From positions 16,222 to 80,221 of the forward strand of contig JAQTYN010000004.1 of the NCBI GenBank assembly GCA_028688275.1: 64,000 nt of DNA. The letters are read 5' to 3'. This DNA is from Gallionella sp. (GTDB lineage Bacteria; Pseudomonadota; Gammaproteobacteria; Burkholderiales; Gallionellaceae). The position numbers and the translations under genes were made by a program. The stretch's first letter is position 1, and each line of letters starts with the position of its first letter. This document shows positions 1 through 7,878 of this stretch, piece by piece. The notes below the pieces were generated by a model, which was not told the origin of the DNA, did not search any database, and saw only the letters and a program-made list of their open reading frames with translations.

Positions 1-714
1 AACTTGCCCGACTTTTTAGCCCAGATGGCACGCAACGACGTGGTGAACGCGCTGTGCGTGTCGGTCAATCTGGCAGATTTCCCACAAGTGTTAGCGTTGG
101 CGGAACAGCACCCGCATTTGTACGCCTCGGTGGGCGTGCATCCTGATTATGAAAATGTGGCAGAACCCACGGTCGCGGGCTTGGTCGCGTTGGCGAACCA
201 TCCCAAAATCATCGCCATCGGCGAAACAGGTCTGGATTATTTTCGCTTGACGGGTGATTTGGATTGGCAGCGCGAACGCTTTCGTGTGCATATCCGCGCC
301 GCGCGGGAATCTGGTAAGCCTTTGATTATTCATACGCGTTCTGCGGCGGTGGATACTTTGCGTTTGATGGCGGAAGAAAATGCAGCGGAAATCGGCGGCG
401 TAATGCACTGCTTTACCGAAAACTGGGAAACCGCCCAAGCCGCACTGGACATGGGCTTTTATATTTCCTTTTCGGGGATCGTTACCTTTAAAAATGCGAT
501 ACAAATCAAAGAAGTGGCGCAACGCGTGCCGCTGGATCGCATTCTGATTGAAACCGACGCGCCGTATCTTGCCCCCGCCCCCCATCGCGGCAAGCTAAAT
601 CACCCCGCATGGGTCAAACACGTCGCCGAAGAAATCGCGCTGCTGCGCGGTATACCCTTGGCGGAAGTCGGCGAAGCCACCACGGCAAATTTCAAAAAAC
701 TATTTAAAATTTAA
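1..714 (+). CDS. tatD: TatD-family metal-dependent DNase, 5' end outside the window
   Basis: TatD enzymes are cytoplasmic TIM-barrel hydrolases with two-metal sites that trim DNA 3' ends. About 236 residues are visible. The usual N-terminal HxH metal motif is missing, so the gene starts upstream of base 1 and the TTG at position 4 is not a credible start. Visible family signatures are IGETGLDYFR (the Glu is a metal ligand), MHCFTENW (the His is a ligand), a GIVTFKNA loop, and LIETDAPYLAP near the C-terminus with the catalytic Asp. It ends at TAA 712-714. Whether it is the TatD or YcfH/YjjV paralogue cannot be told from this piece. Confidence 0.9.
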   Translation, partial: NLPDFLAQMARNDVVNALCVSVNLADFPQVLALAEQHPHLYASVGVHPDYENVAEPTVAGLVALANHPKIIAIGETGLDYFRLTGDLDWQRERFRVHIRAARESGKPLIIHTRSAAVDTLRLMAEENAAEIGGVMHCFTENWETAQAALDMGFYISFSGIVTFKNAIQIKEVAQRVPLDRILIETDAPYLAPAPHRGKLNHPAWVKHVAEEIALLRGIPLAEVGEATTANFKKLFKI

Positions 715-732
715 TCCCCCCTTAAACAACCC

Positions 733-853
733 GTCATTCCCGCGAAAGCGGGAATCCAGCTAAAAAACAAGCCGCATAGCGAACAAAACCTTGATTTTGT
801 CCCGCTGCGCGGGAATTTTAAAATCACTGGATTCCCGCCTTCACGGGAATGAC
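733..853. repeat. Dispersed palindromic repeat, family A, copy 1
   Basis: Two inverted arms are seen: a GTCATTCCCGCGAAAGCGGG-type arm at 733-757 and its complement with CCTTCACGGGAATGAC at 829-853. Each arm also folds on itself, and a third small hairpin CCCGCTGCGCGGG lies between them. The same unit recurs at 19460-19582 and, decayed, near 55888. It fills the gap between tatD and ispF and may serve as a transcription-terminating or mRNA-stabilising structure. Confidence 0.8.
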
Positions 854-909
854 GGAATGAGGACGTTTCTGGGATTTATATTATCGTATCCATCACGAAA
901 GGAAAAATC

Positions 910-1386
910 ATGAGAATCGGACAAGGCTTTGATGTGCATCAACTGGTGGCAGATCGCCGCCTCATTATCGGCGGGGTCGATATTCCCTATCACCAAGGTT
1001 TGCTGGGGCATTCCGATGCCGACGTGCTGCTGCACGCCCTCTGCGATGCACTGCTGGGTGCGGCGGCATTAGGCGACATCGGACAACATTTTGCCGATAC
1101 CGATGCGCAATTTAAAAACATCGACAGCCGCATTTTATTGCGTAAAGTCATGCACTTGATTAAAGAAAAAGGCTGGCGCGTCGGCAACGTCGATGCCACC
1201 ATCATCGCCCAAGCTCCCAAAATGATGCCGCACCTCCCTGAAATGATCCGCCACATCGCCGCCGACTTAGGCGTAGAACGCAGTGCCGTCAATGTCAAAG
1301 CCACCACCACCGAAAAGCTCGGCTACACAGGACGCGGCGAAGGCATTGCCGCGCAGGCCGTGGTGTTGCTGGTGGCGAATTCGTAG
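910..1386 (+). CDS. ispF: 2-C-methyl-D-erythritol 2,4-cyclodiphosphate synthase
   Basis: IspF converts CDP-ME-2-phosphate to MEcPP with release of CMP in the MEP isoprenoid pathway; the enzyme is a cytoplasmic zinc-dependent trimer. The 158-residue length is typical. [12 protein letters not shown] at the N-terminus carries the Asp and His zinc ligands, [19 protein letters not shown] holds the third ligand and substrate loop, and [19 protein letters not shown] is the family's C-terminal nucleotide-binding segment. The ATG follows GAAAGGAAAAATC, a good ribosome site. Its usual partner ispD is not adjacent; repeats flank the gene on both sides. Confidence 0.97.
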   Translation: MRIGQGFDVHQLVADRRLIIGGVDIPYHQGLLGHSDADVLLHALCDALLGAAALGDIGQHFADTDAQFKNIDSRILLRKVMHLIKEKGWRVGNVDATIIAQAPKMMPHLPEMIRHIAADLGVERSAVNVKATTTEKLGYTGRGEGIAAQAVVLLVANS

Positions 1387-1397
1387 GGAGTTTGCAA

Positions 1398-1500
1398 TTA
1401 AATCCGTTCGCCCTGAGCCTGTCGAAGGGGAATGGATTTAACGTTCCGTACATGGTTCTACAAGCCTGTCTTGAGCTTGTCTACTAACGGAACGTTAAAT
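1398..1500. repeat. Dispersed palindromic repeat, family B, copy 1
   Basis: Core unit CCGTTCGCCCTGAGCCTGTC followed by GAAGGGG at 1404-1430, then a decayed inverted partner (CCTGTCTTGAGCTTGTCTAC) up to the reverse of TTTAACGTTCCG. Outer arms ATTAAAT...ATTTAA..GTTAAAT give a long imperfect hairpin. A GTAGGGAG start at 1384 matches the outer end of copies at 29.9 and 35.3 kb, so the element may be larger. Further core units lie inside the gene at 4767-5702. Confidence 0.75.
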
Positions 1501-1574
1501 GAGCAACTCCCATACAGATGGAGTGCTATTGCGTTATCTGGGATAATGCCGATCCCATCTCATCCCTGCCCGCC

Positions 1575-1885
1575 ATGCGCCTGACCACAGCACAAATTCA
1601 AACCATACAACGCGCCGCTTGCCAATTTTTTGGCGCGGACGCAGCGGTTTGGCTATTTGGTTCACGCACCGATGACCGCAAAAAGGCGGGGATTATGACT
1701 TTCTGGTGGAAACCTCGCTGGACTCCCCCGACGCGCTGATCCAACTAAAAATCGCCATGCTGCTCGCCCTACAATCCAGCCGCCCGTTTGAAGACGAAAA
1801 AATTGATCTGGTCATCAAACGCCGCCACAGCCCGTTTGAACTACCGATTTACACCGTCGCGCAACAACAAGGAATCAAGCTATGA
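1575..1885 (+). pseudogene. MNT-type minimal nucleotidyltransferase, frameshifted
   Basis: Starting at ATG 1575 the protein reads MRLTTAQIQTIQRAACQFFG then AVWLFGSRTDDRKK, the GSR motif of polymerase-beta-like minimal nucleotidyltransferases (often antitoxins of HEPN toxins). The frame then breaks in an A5 run near 1680-1685. Adding one A restores GGDYDFLVETSLDSP, including the expected DxD acidic pair, and the frame runs on as EDEKIDLVIKRRHSPFELPI to TGA 1883-1885, 103 residues in all. Both halves are well preserved, so the damage is recent, a phase-variable homopolymer, or a sequencing slip. A 20-codon ORF overlaps its stop by ATGA. Confidence 0.8.
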
Positions 1886-1944
1886 AACCCGTTGATTTAA
1901 ATGTAGGCATTAACTTTCTACTACGGTGGGCGTATTCAATATGA
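1882..1944 (+). CDS. 20-codon ORF linking the MNT gene to the OLD nuclease gene
   Basis: ATG 1882 overlaps the MNT stop in an ATGA, and TGA 1942-1944 overlaps the ATG of the next gene in a second ATGA. The peptide MKPVDLNVGINFLLRWAYSI resembles no family I can name. The MKPVDL start, placed directly behind an MNT gene, is where a HEPN partner gene would normally begin. It may be the stump of a deleted HEPN toxin gene, or a short translational coupler. Both are inferences; the two overlaps are directly seen. Confidence 0.35.
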   Translation: MKPVDLNVGINFLLRWAYSI

Positions 1945-3446
1945 AAATCACTCAGTTATCCATTTCAAACTTTCGCTCTTTTGAGCAAACGCCCGAATTA
2001 AACTTTGGACAACTCAATGTATTGGTTGGGAAAAATAATGCTGGAAAATCATCTGTGTTGTATGCAATTGGGATGGTTCAAGGTATGGACTCTTCGATAC
2101 CAAACATCAGAAGCGATAGTGGTCACGCCAGCGTAGATATATTGCTTACCTGTTCAAATTCGTTAGAGAGTGAGAAAATTAACCATTTTTCTGCACTTTT
2201 TTATAAAGAAAATGCAGACAAAAAGTGGCAATTACAATATGAAAACAAGGATATATCTCAACTTCCATTTGAAAATAAAGAGCCGAACCACCTCTTAGTA
2301 CCGTTTTTTTCAAAACGCAAAACAACACACTACTCTAGCCGTGAGGTAAAAAAAGAGTACACAAAACAAATCTCAATTGACTGGTCAAATTTGGTTCCCC
2401 ACTTGGCAAAAATAATCAGCCCAACTTTTCCGCAACACAAAACCTACACCGAAGCTTGTGAAAGTATTCTCGGTTTCATTGTTTCCCCTGTTCCATCCGA
2501 ACATGGGCAACAAGCGGGTATATTTTTGCCAAGTGGCGAAGAATTGTTTATCGAACAAATGGGGGCAGGAGTTCCTCATATCGTTGACTTACTTATCAAA
2601 CTTGCTGTTTCAAAGGATAAAATTTTCCTGATTGAAGAGCCAGAAAATGATTTACACCCCCAAGCCTTGAAAGCATTGCTGGCATTGATTATCGAAAGCT
2701 CAAAACATAACCAGTTTATTATCTCCACCCACTCCAATATCGTGGTGCAGCATTTGTGCGCTGAACAAGACAGTCGCTTGTTTGAAGTACGCGTGAAAGA
2801 TGCTAAACAACAACTTTCAGAGATTAGCGAGGTTGAAACAACGCCCGAAGCACGTTTACGCGTGCTTGAAGATTTAGGCTATTCCCTTTCCGATACCGCG
2901 CCGTATTTATGGGACGCGTGGCTAATTTTGGAAGAGTCCTCCGCTGAAACTATTATTCGCAACCATCTGATTCCTTGGTTTTACCCTAAATTGGCGCGAC
3001 TCAAAACTTTTTCTGCGCAAGGCACGGGGAATGTGGAAAAGGCGTTTAGCGATTTGCAACGCCTGATTACTTTTGCCCATCTTGAACCCACTTACAAAAA
3101 TAAAACTTGGGTTATTGTGGACGGCGATGAGTCTGGGCAAACCGCGATTAAAACCATCAAAGAGAAATTTAAGGATTGGGATGCCGAAAAATTTCAAACC
3201 TTTTCCGCAGAAAACTTTGAAACCTACTACCCTGAGCGTTTTGCAGAAAAGGCGAAAACAGCTTTATCTGCACCAGATGATGCAAACACCAAAAAAAACA
3301 CCGCGAAAAGAGCTGCTAAAGCTGCGTTGCTAAAAGAAGTAATTGCTTGGCTGGCTGAGAATCCCGATAAAGGCAAAGCTGAGTTAGCAAAATCCGCCAA
3401 AGAAGTGATCGACAAACTTAAGCAAATTGAAAGTACATTGGCATAG
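1941..3446 (+). CDS. OLD-family ATP-dependent endonuclease (AAA ATPase plus TOPRIM)
   Basis: OLD-family proteins combine an ABC-type ATPase with a C-terminal TOPRIM nuclease and act in phage exclusion (P2 Old, GajA of Gabija). The ATPase has Walker A GKNNAGKSS at residues 30-38 and Walker B FLIEEPENDLHP near 228-240, then an STHS H-loop. TOPRIM follows: LILEESSAE near 326 supplies the acidic residue and WVIVDGDESG near 390 the DxD. The C-terminus (about 430-485) is Lys/Ala-rich. ATG 1941 fits the ATGA overlap better than GTG 1926. No UvrD-like helicase (GajB) follows, so this is a class 1 or solitary OLD. Its AT-rich sequence differs from the GC-richer neighbours, suggesting transfer. Confidence 0.88.
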   Translation: MKITQLSISNFRSFEQTPELNFGQLNVLVGKNNAGKSSVLYAIGMVQGMDSSIPNIRSDSGHASVDILLTCSNSLESEKINHFSALFYKENADKKWQLQYENKDISQLPFENKEPNHLLVPFFSKRKTTHYSSREVKKEYTKQISIDWSNLVPHLAKIISPTFPQHKTYTEACESILGFIVSPVPSEHGQQAGIFLPSGEELFIEQMGAGVPHIVDLLIKLAVSKDKIFLIEEPENDLHPQALKALLALIIESSKHNQFIISTHSNIVVQHLCAEQDSRLFEVRVKDAKQQLSEISEVETTPEARLRVLEDLGYSLSDTAPYLWDAWLILEESSAETIIRNHLIPWFYPKLARLKTFSAQGTGNVEKAFSDLQRLITFAHLEPTYKNKTWVIVDGDESGQTAIKTIKEKFKDWDAEKFQTFSAENFETYYPERFAEKAKTALSAPDDANTKKNTAKRAAKAALLKEVIAWLAENPDKGKAELAKSAKEVIDKLKQIESTLA

Positions 3447-3451
3447 CAACC

Positions 3452-3509
3452 GTAGCCCGTATGCAATACGGGGTGAATGGCGCGATTTCCCGTATTGCAT
3501 ACGGGCTAC
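3452..3509. repeat. Dispersed palindromic repeat, family C, copy 1
   Basis: GTAGCCCGTATGCAATACGG at 3452-3471 pairs with its exact inverse CCGTATTGCATACGGGCTAC at 3490-3509 around a short loop. It sits just after the OLD stop and could terminate transcription. A second copy lies at 57822-57886. Confidence 0.85.
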
Positions 3510-3531
3510 TTATTTTTAAACAGGATCAACC

Positions 3532-4221
3532 ATGCGCATTTTGGCGTTAGAAACTTCGACGGAATTTTGTTCCGTGGCATTGTGGCAGGATGGATTTGTT
3601 CTGGCGAAGAGTGAATTGGTCGGGCAGAAGCATTCGGAACTATTGTTAAATCAACTAGATGCGTTGCTGCGCGAGGCGGGGGTGCGCGTGGCGGATTTGG
3701 ATGGGATTGCGTTTGGCAAAGGGCCAGGGTCGTTCACGGGGGTGCGGATTGCGTGCGGTGTCACACAAGGCTTGGCGTTGGGCGCGGATTTGTCGGTGGT
3801 GGGCGTGTGCACGTTGTTGGCGTTGGCGCAGGCGACGGGCAAGTCGCGGGTGATTGCGGCGTTGGATGCGCGCATGGGCGAGATTTACCACGCGGCGTAT
3901 GCGTTGCAAGACGGTGCGTGGTTAGAAATTTCCGCGCCGTGCTTGTGCAAAGCGGAAACCGCGCCGCTGGTCGATGGTGACGGTTGGTTCGGCGTGGGCA
4001 GTGGTTTTGCGGCGTATTCGGACGCGTTGGCGACACGCTACGCAGGGCAGTTGGACGGCGTGGATGCGCAAGCCGTACCACAAGCGGCGGCGATTGCGGT
4101 GTTGGGCGCGGCGGAATTTTTGGCGGGACGCGGCGTGGATGCGGCATTGGCGCAACCGTTGTATTTGCGCGATAAGGTGGCGTTGAAAACCGCCGAGCGC
4201 GTCGCTTTGGGGGGCGCATGA
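3532..4221 (+). CDS. tsaB: tRNA threonylcarbamoyladenosine biosynthesis protein TsaB
   Basis: TsaB (YeaZ) is the scaffold partner of TsaD in making t6A37 on ANN-decoding tRNAs; it binds TsaD and TsaE in the cytoplasm and is itself inactive. The 229-residue protein opens with MRILALETSTEFCSVALW, the ASKHA-fold phosphate loop, and continues with QKHSELLL and GKGPGSFTGVRIACGVTQGLALG, the most conserved segment of the family. The ATG follows AACAGGATCAACC. It is followed by rimI, a common pairing. The codon bias is strongly GC-rich compared with the OLD gene immediately upstream. Confidence 0.96.
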   Translation: MRILALETSTEFCSVALWQDGFVLAKSELVGQKHSELLLNQLDALLREAGVRVADLDGIAFGKGPGSFTGVRIACGVTQGLALGADLSVVGVCTLLALAQATGKSRVIAALDARMGEIYHAAYALQDGAWLEISAPCLCKAETAPLVDGDGWFGVGSGFAAYSDALATRYAGQLDGVDAQAVPQAAAIAVLGAAEFLAGRGVDAALAQPLYLRDKVALKTAERVALGGA

Positions 4222-4239
4222 TGCTTGAATCCATTGGCG

Positions 4240-4300
4240 TGGGGAGCCGATTCGTTTCTCACAACACCCTTCGCGCAATGAATTGCGCTCCCACAGTGGC
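4240..4300. repeat. Dispersed repeat, family D, between tsaB and rimI
   Basis: TTCGCGCAATGAATTGCGCT with flanking ACAACACCC and CCCAC is the reverse complement of one arm of the element at 57975-58041. The other arm (GGGGAGCCGATTCG) is decayed. It lies between the tsaB stop and the likely rimI start, and reading through it adds a spurious 13-residue extension to rimI. Confidence 0.7.
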
Positions 4301-4321
4301 GTGTATGCGGGGGCGAATGGC

Positions 4322-4774
4322 ATGATTCGAGATATGACCCCTGTCGATGTAAACGCGGTGCTGGCAATTGAGCAAGCGGTGCAGCCGTATCCGTGGACAT
4401 TGGGCAATTTTAACGATGCTTTGCAAGCGGGTTATGTGGCGCGGGTGGCGGTGAATAACGATGAAATTCAAGGATTTATGGTGTGGTTTCCGTTGCCCGA
4501 TGAAGCGGAATTGTTGAATGTCGGCGTGGCAGCGGCACATCAACGGCAAGGCATTGCGCGGGCGTTGTTGGCGGATATGTTGACCACGGCGAAGTCGCAA
4601 GCGCGGCAACGGGTGTTTTTGGAAGTGCGCGTGTCGAATACCCCCGCGATTGAGTTGTATTGCCAAACGGGTTTTGCCGTGGCGGGCGAGCGGCGGCATT
4701 ATTATAAAAATGCCAACGGCAGCGAGGACGCGCTGGTGATGGTGTGCGAATTAACGGGAGCGGGCGATGAATAG
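4322..4774 (+). CDS. rimI: Ribosomal-protein-alanine N-acetyltransferase RimI
   Basis: RimI is a GNAT enzyme that transfers acetyl from acetyl-CoA to the N-terminal alanine of ribosomal protein S18. Conserved features in the 150-residue protein: PYPWTLGNF, the acceptor-binding segment; LLNVGVAAAHQRQGIARALL, the acetyl-CoA loop; FLEVRVSN; and AIELYCQTGFAVAGERRHYY with the catalytic Tyr. I chose ATG 4322 (MIRDMTPVDV) because the upstream in-frame TTG at 4283 lies in a repeat and adds non-conserved residues. The gene overlaps the following glycosylase gene by 8 bases, indicating coupling. Confidence 0.93.
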   Translation: MIRDMTPVDVNAVLAIEQAVQPYPWTLGNFNDALQAGYVARVAVNNDEIQGFMVWFPLPDEAELLNVGVAAAHQRQGIARALLADMLTTAKSQARQRVFLEVRVSNTPAIELYCQTGFAVAGERRHYYKNANGSEDALVMVCELTGAGDE

Positions 4775-5702
4775 GCAAACAGCGGTGTTGCGGGAATTGG
4801 GCTTGTATCCCTTGTGGCAACGGCGGGAAATGCCCGTGCAGGTTTCTGTGGGTGCGAATTTATTCGCACGGGGTGAAGCGGCGAATCACACGGCTGATGA
4901 AAATACATTAACCGCCGTTCGGCCTGATCCTTCGACTTCGCTCAGGACTGAGGGCGAGGTCGAAGGGCAAAGCGCATCCACCGAAACGCAGAATCAAGCC
5001 GCCAATGATGCCGTTCGCCCTGAGCTTGTCGAAGGGAAAATTGCCAACATGGTGGATGCCGTGGATGAAAATCGTGCGAATGAATTCGCACCTACGGGTG
5101 TGGTCGATCCCGCCATTGAAATTCCTCGCCCCGAGATTTCCCCTGAATCCCGCGCCAATTGGGCAACCTTGCACTCACAAATTGAAATTTGCCAACGCTG
5201 CGAGCTACACGCGGGCTGTTTGCAAACCGTCTGTGGCACGGGCGATCCAGAAGCGGATTGGCTGTTTATCGGCGATTGGTCGAGCGAGGAGGATGATGTG
5301 CAAGGCGAGCCGTTTATGGGGGCGGCGGGCAAGTTGTTGGACAATATGTTGCGTGCCATTGGCTTGAATCGTCAGCAAAATGTGTATTTAAGCAATGTGT
5401 TGAAATGCCGTCCGCCTGAACAACATCACAGCTTGAGCAGCGAAATCGAACAGTGCTTGCCGTATTTGCATCAGCAAATTGACTTGATTAAACCTAAAAA
5501 AATCATCGCCTTGGGCAATACTGCTGCGCACGCTTTGTTAGGCGGCAATGTCCCGCTCAAAACTTTGCGCGGACATGTTCATCATTACCAAGATATCCCT
5601 GTGATCGTCACCTACCACCCCGCTTATTTGCTCCGCAGCCCACTTGAAAAAGCGCATGTTTGGGCGGATTTGTGTTTGACGAAGTCATTGAATGATCGGT
5701 GA
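4767..5702 (+). CDS. Uracil-DNA glycosylase, type 4 (iron-sulfur), with repeat-derived linker
   Basis: Family 4 glycosylases excise uracil from DNA and carry a 4Fe-4S cluster. The catalytic domain occupies about residues 135-310. It has CQRCELH (two cluster Cys), GEPFMGAAGKLLDNM (motif 1), LSNVLKCRPPEQH and EQCLPYL (two more Cys), and VTYHPAYLLR (motif 2 with the catalytic His). A short N-terminal part, TAVLRELGLYPLWQRR, is also family-like. Between them residues 27-111 are encoded by dispersed palindromic repeats read in frame, giving low-complexity peptides such as AVRPELVEGK. The enzyme likely tolerates this as a flexible linker. At 311 residues it is longer than the usual 200-250. Confidence 0.93.
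   Translation: MNRQTAVLRELGLYPLWQRREMPVQVSVGANLFARGEAANHTADENTLTAVRPDPSTSLRTEGEVEGQSASTETQNQAANDAVRPELVEGKIANMVDAVDENRANEFAPTGVVDPAIEIPRPEISPESRANWATLHSQIEICQRCELHAGCLQTVCGTGDPEADWLFIGDWSSEEDDVQGEPFMGAAGKLLDNMLRAIGLNRQQNVYLSNVLKCRPPEQHHSLSSEIEQCLPYLHQQIDLIKPKKIIALGNTAAHALLGGNVPLKTLRGHVHHYQDIPVIVTYHPAYLLRSPLEKAHVWADLCLTKSLNDR
4847..5098. repeat. Nested palindromes of families E and B inside a coding sequence
   Basis: Family E arm GTGGGTGCGAATTTATTCGC at 4847-4866 (continuing ACGGGG) has its inverse at 5073-5098 (TGCGAATGAATTCGCACC). Between them are two family B units, 4914-4967 and 5011-5036, the latter CCGTTCGCCCTGAGCTTGTC. The whole array is in the open reading frame of the glycosylase with no stop codon. 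A single-arm relative of family E lies near 17745-17780. Confidence 0.85.
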
Positions 5703-5732
5703 TGATGGCACATTGCTAATACATGCAGTCAC

Positions 5733-5762
5733 AAAAAACGCGCCTTACGGCGCGTTTTTTGT
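5733..5762. terminator. Bidirectional rho-independent terminator
   Basis: AAAAAACGCGCC-TTAC-GGCGCGTTTTTT forms a GC-rich hairpin with an A run on one side and a T run on the other. It lies between the converging glycosylase and psiF-like genes and can serve both. Confidence 0.92.
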
Positions 5763-5775
5763 TAGAAGCTCAAAA

Positions 5776-6180
5776 TTAGCCTTTTAAGCAAGTTGCCATA
5801 AAGGTGCGACGTTCTTCACCTTTCAACTTTTTAGTTTTAATTTCTTCATTACAAGTTTTCATCTTGTTTTGTTGTTTACCTGCGGCAGCGGCATGACCCA
5901 CTGCAGCTGCGGCAACAGCTGAAGATGCGACAGGTGCTGCGGCAGGTGCGGCAGCACCTGTCGCAGGTTTAGCAGCCGCAGGTTTAGCTGTGCCCGCTTT
6001 CAAAACATACTCTTTCGACAAGCATTTTTTCATAAAAGCTTTGCGTTCTTCACCTTTCAGTGCAGATGCTTTGGCTTCGATGTTGCAACCTTTCATTTTT
6101 TCTTGCTGCGGTCCCGCGAAAGCGGAAGATGATGCAGCCAAAGCAAAGCCTAAACAAGCCAATGCGATCAGTTTTTTCAT
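5776..6180 (-). CDS. PsiF-repeat periplasmic protein, two repeats
   Basis: The function of PsiF proteins is unknown; E. coli psiF is induced by phosphate starvation. The 134-residue precursor has a signal peptide, roughly MKKLIALACLGFALAASSSA then FAG. Two PsiF repeats follow: QQEKMKGCNIEAKASALKGE and QQNKMKTCNEEIKTKKLKGE, each ending in a conserved Cys (KKCLS and ATCLKG). They are joined by an Ala/Pro-rich stretch of about 45 residues. AGGAG precedes the ATG. The four Cys suggest one disulfide per repeat. No Pho box was recognised upstream. Confidence 0.9.
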   Translation of the reverse strand: MKKLIALACLGFALAASSSAFAGPQQEKMKGCNIEAKASALKGEERKAFMKKCLSKEYVLKAGTAKPAAAKPATGAAAPAAAPVASSAVAAAAVGHAAAAGKQQNKMKTCNEEIKTKKLKGEERRTFMATCLKG

Positions 6181-6287
6181 GTGTTTCTCCTAAAATGTAT
6201 TGAAAGTAGCGTTTCTCGTGACGCGAAAAACGTCCGCATTATAACGAGGTCGCCTCTTGGTATAAGAAGTTTTTGAACGTAGCGAAC

Positions 6288-7193
6288 TTAACCCTTTTTC
6301 ACCACTTGCATCGCCGTCGCCACCATGCCTGCGATGTCGGCGGCATTGCCTGGCAAAATCATGGTGTTGCCTTGCTTGGCGATATTGCCGAACGCATCGA
6401 CAAATTTTTCTGCGACTTTTAAATTGACGGCAGTCAATCCCCCATCCTGTTGTACCGCTTGAGCGACCACACGGATGGATTCAGCGGTGGCATTCGCGAC
6501 CAGTAATAACGCCTCGGCTTCACCTTGTGCGTTATTGATGGCGGCTTGTTTCGAGCCTTCCGATTCGCGAATGGAGGCAGTCATTTTACCTTCCGCCAAG
6601 TTGATTTCTTCTTGCTTTTTACCTTCGGATTGGGCAATCAAGGCACGCTTTTCACGTTCAGCGGTGATTTGCTTTTGCATAGCCGCCAACACTTGTTGGG
6701 GTGGCGTGATGTCCTTGATTTCATAACGCAACACTTTTACGCCCCAGTTTGGGCTGGCCTCATCCAGCGCAAACACCACGGTGCGGTTTATCGCATCGCG
6801 GTCTTCAAGTAATTTATCCAAATCGCGTTTACCGCATTCTGAACGCAATGCGGTTTGCGCCAACATGGTAATCGCGGCTAGATAGTTGGACGAGCCATAG
6901 CTGGCGCGCGCGGCATCTGTCACTTGGTAATACAGCACACCATCCACTTGAACTTGGGTGTTGTCGCGAGTGATACACACTTGCGGAGCGATGTCGATGG
7001 GGAATTCCGTTAAGCGATGGCGATAAGCAATGCGATCCATAAAGGGAATCACGATACTTAATCCTGGTTGCAAGGTGCCGTGGTATTTACCAAATCGCTC
7101 GATCACCCACGCATTTTGCTGCGGCACGATTTTGATGGTCTGGTAGGCGAGGATAGCAGCTGCAACGACTAAAACGATATAGAACATTTCCAT
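6288..7193 (-). CDS. qmcA: SPFH/band-7 membrane protein QmcA (paraslipin)
   Basis: QmcA-type paraslipins are anchored in the inner membrane and form large oligomeric cages implicated in membrane-protein quality control. The 301-residue protein has an N-terminal membrane segment (FYIVLVVAAAILAYQTI), then the SPFH domain with WVIERFGKYHGTLQPGLSI and PQVCITRDNTQVQVDG. A long Ala/Glu-rich helix (SEGKKQEEINLAEGKMTASI and following) is the coiled-coil arm. It lies upstream of an nfeD gene's transcript partner in the usual two-gene arrangement; here nfeD is transcribed first, with about 17 bases between them. Confidence 0.95.
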   Translation of the reverse strand: MEMFYIVLVVAAAILAYQTIKIVPQQNAWVIERFGKYHGTLQPGLSIVIPFMDRIAYRHRLTEFPIDIAPQVCITRDNTQVQVDGVLYYQVTDAARASYGSSNYLAAITMLAQTALRSECGKRDLDKLLEDRDAINRTVVFALDEASPNWGVKVLRYEIKDITPPQQVLAAMQKQITAEREKRALIAQSEGKKQEEINLAEGKMTASIRESEGSKQAAINNAQGEAEALLLVANATAESIRVVAQAVQQDGGLTAVNLKVAEKFVDAFGNIAKQGNTMILPGNAADIAGMVATAMQVVKKG

Positions 7194-7210
7194 TTTGTGC
7201 TCCTTATGTG

Positions 7211-7627
7211 TTATTCAATGTTGAGATGAGAACCAATAACAGCGTTAATTTGCCAAGTGACTCTGCGGGTATCTGTGGTGCTGCTTGGGGTGAGTTCTGC
7301 ATCCCATTCTGCCCCGCGATAGCTGACCCTTGCATGACGTTCATCCATCCAACGAACGATTTGTACGGTTTGTCCCACGTCGTAACTAAAGTTGGCTTGT
7401 GCGTTGGGTGGCTCGTCATGCTTTTTCCAACTGTAAATGGCGGCCAAACTGCCCGAACACAATAAAGTGGCAACCACCATTTGTCCACCCCACGGCATCC
7501 CTAAATACGCACATAGCCCAGCAACTGCGAGTCCCAACGCCATAGACAGCATGTAAAAAGTACCTGTGAACATTTCCATGATGACTAATACAAGTGCTGC
7601 GATCCACCACACCCAATATGTATCCAT
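7211..7627 (-). CDS. NfeD-family membrane protein, short form
   Basis: Short NfeD proteins (NfeD1b, E. coli YbbK/YbbL neighbourhood) pair with paraslipins and consist of a membrane part and an OB-fold. The 138-residue protein shows MDTYWVWWIAALVLVIMEMF, then two further hydrophobic segments to about residue 65. The OB-fold follows (DVGQTVQIVRW, RHARVSYRGAEWDAELTP). No ClpP-type protease domain is present, so it is not the long form. It is cotranscribed with qmcA and probably tunes the assembly or localisation of that oligomer. Confidence 0.9.
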   Translation of the reverse strand: MDTYWVWWIAALVLVIMEMFTGTFYMLSMALGLAVAGLCAYLGMPWGGQMVVATLLCSGSLAAIYSWKKHDEPPNAQANFSYDVGQTVQIVRWMDERHARVSYRGAEWDAELTPSSTTDTRRVTWQINAVIGSHLNIE

Positions 7628-7738
7628 ACCGCCTCCTGTTCGTTGATGTGCTTATTCTGCCATGTTTTGTATCATGCTAGGTGTCAATTGCGTGTCATGC
7701 TTGGATGATGAAAGCGAAATTAAATAACCTATTTCCGT

Positions 7739-7744
7739 TATAAT
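7739..7744 (+). promoter_or_regulatory. Possible -10 box for rhlE
   Basis: A perfect TATAAT lies about 135 bases before the rhlE start, but no convincing -35 is present at 16-18 bases. If used, the rhlE transcript has a leader of roughly 125 bases, as is common for cold-regulated helicase genes. That last link is inference. Confidence 0.4.
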
Positions 7745-7878
7745 CCCCCTGCCTCATGCGATACCAATCCGCGTCGCGGCTTCTTATTCACCCCCTCAGA
7801 TCTTTTGATCCCTTATTCGTCTGCCTAGATTGGTGCTATTCAGTATGCTGACTAGCAGGAAGTCGCAGGAGCATTACC

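Noticed and set aside
7204..7488. Alternative leftward frame over the 3' half of the nfeD-like gene
   Set aside because: The 7211-7627 frame has the membrane and OB-fold pattern of NfeD; the other has none.
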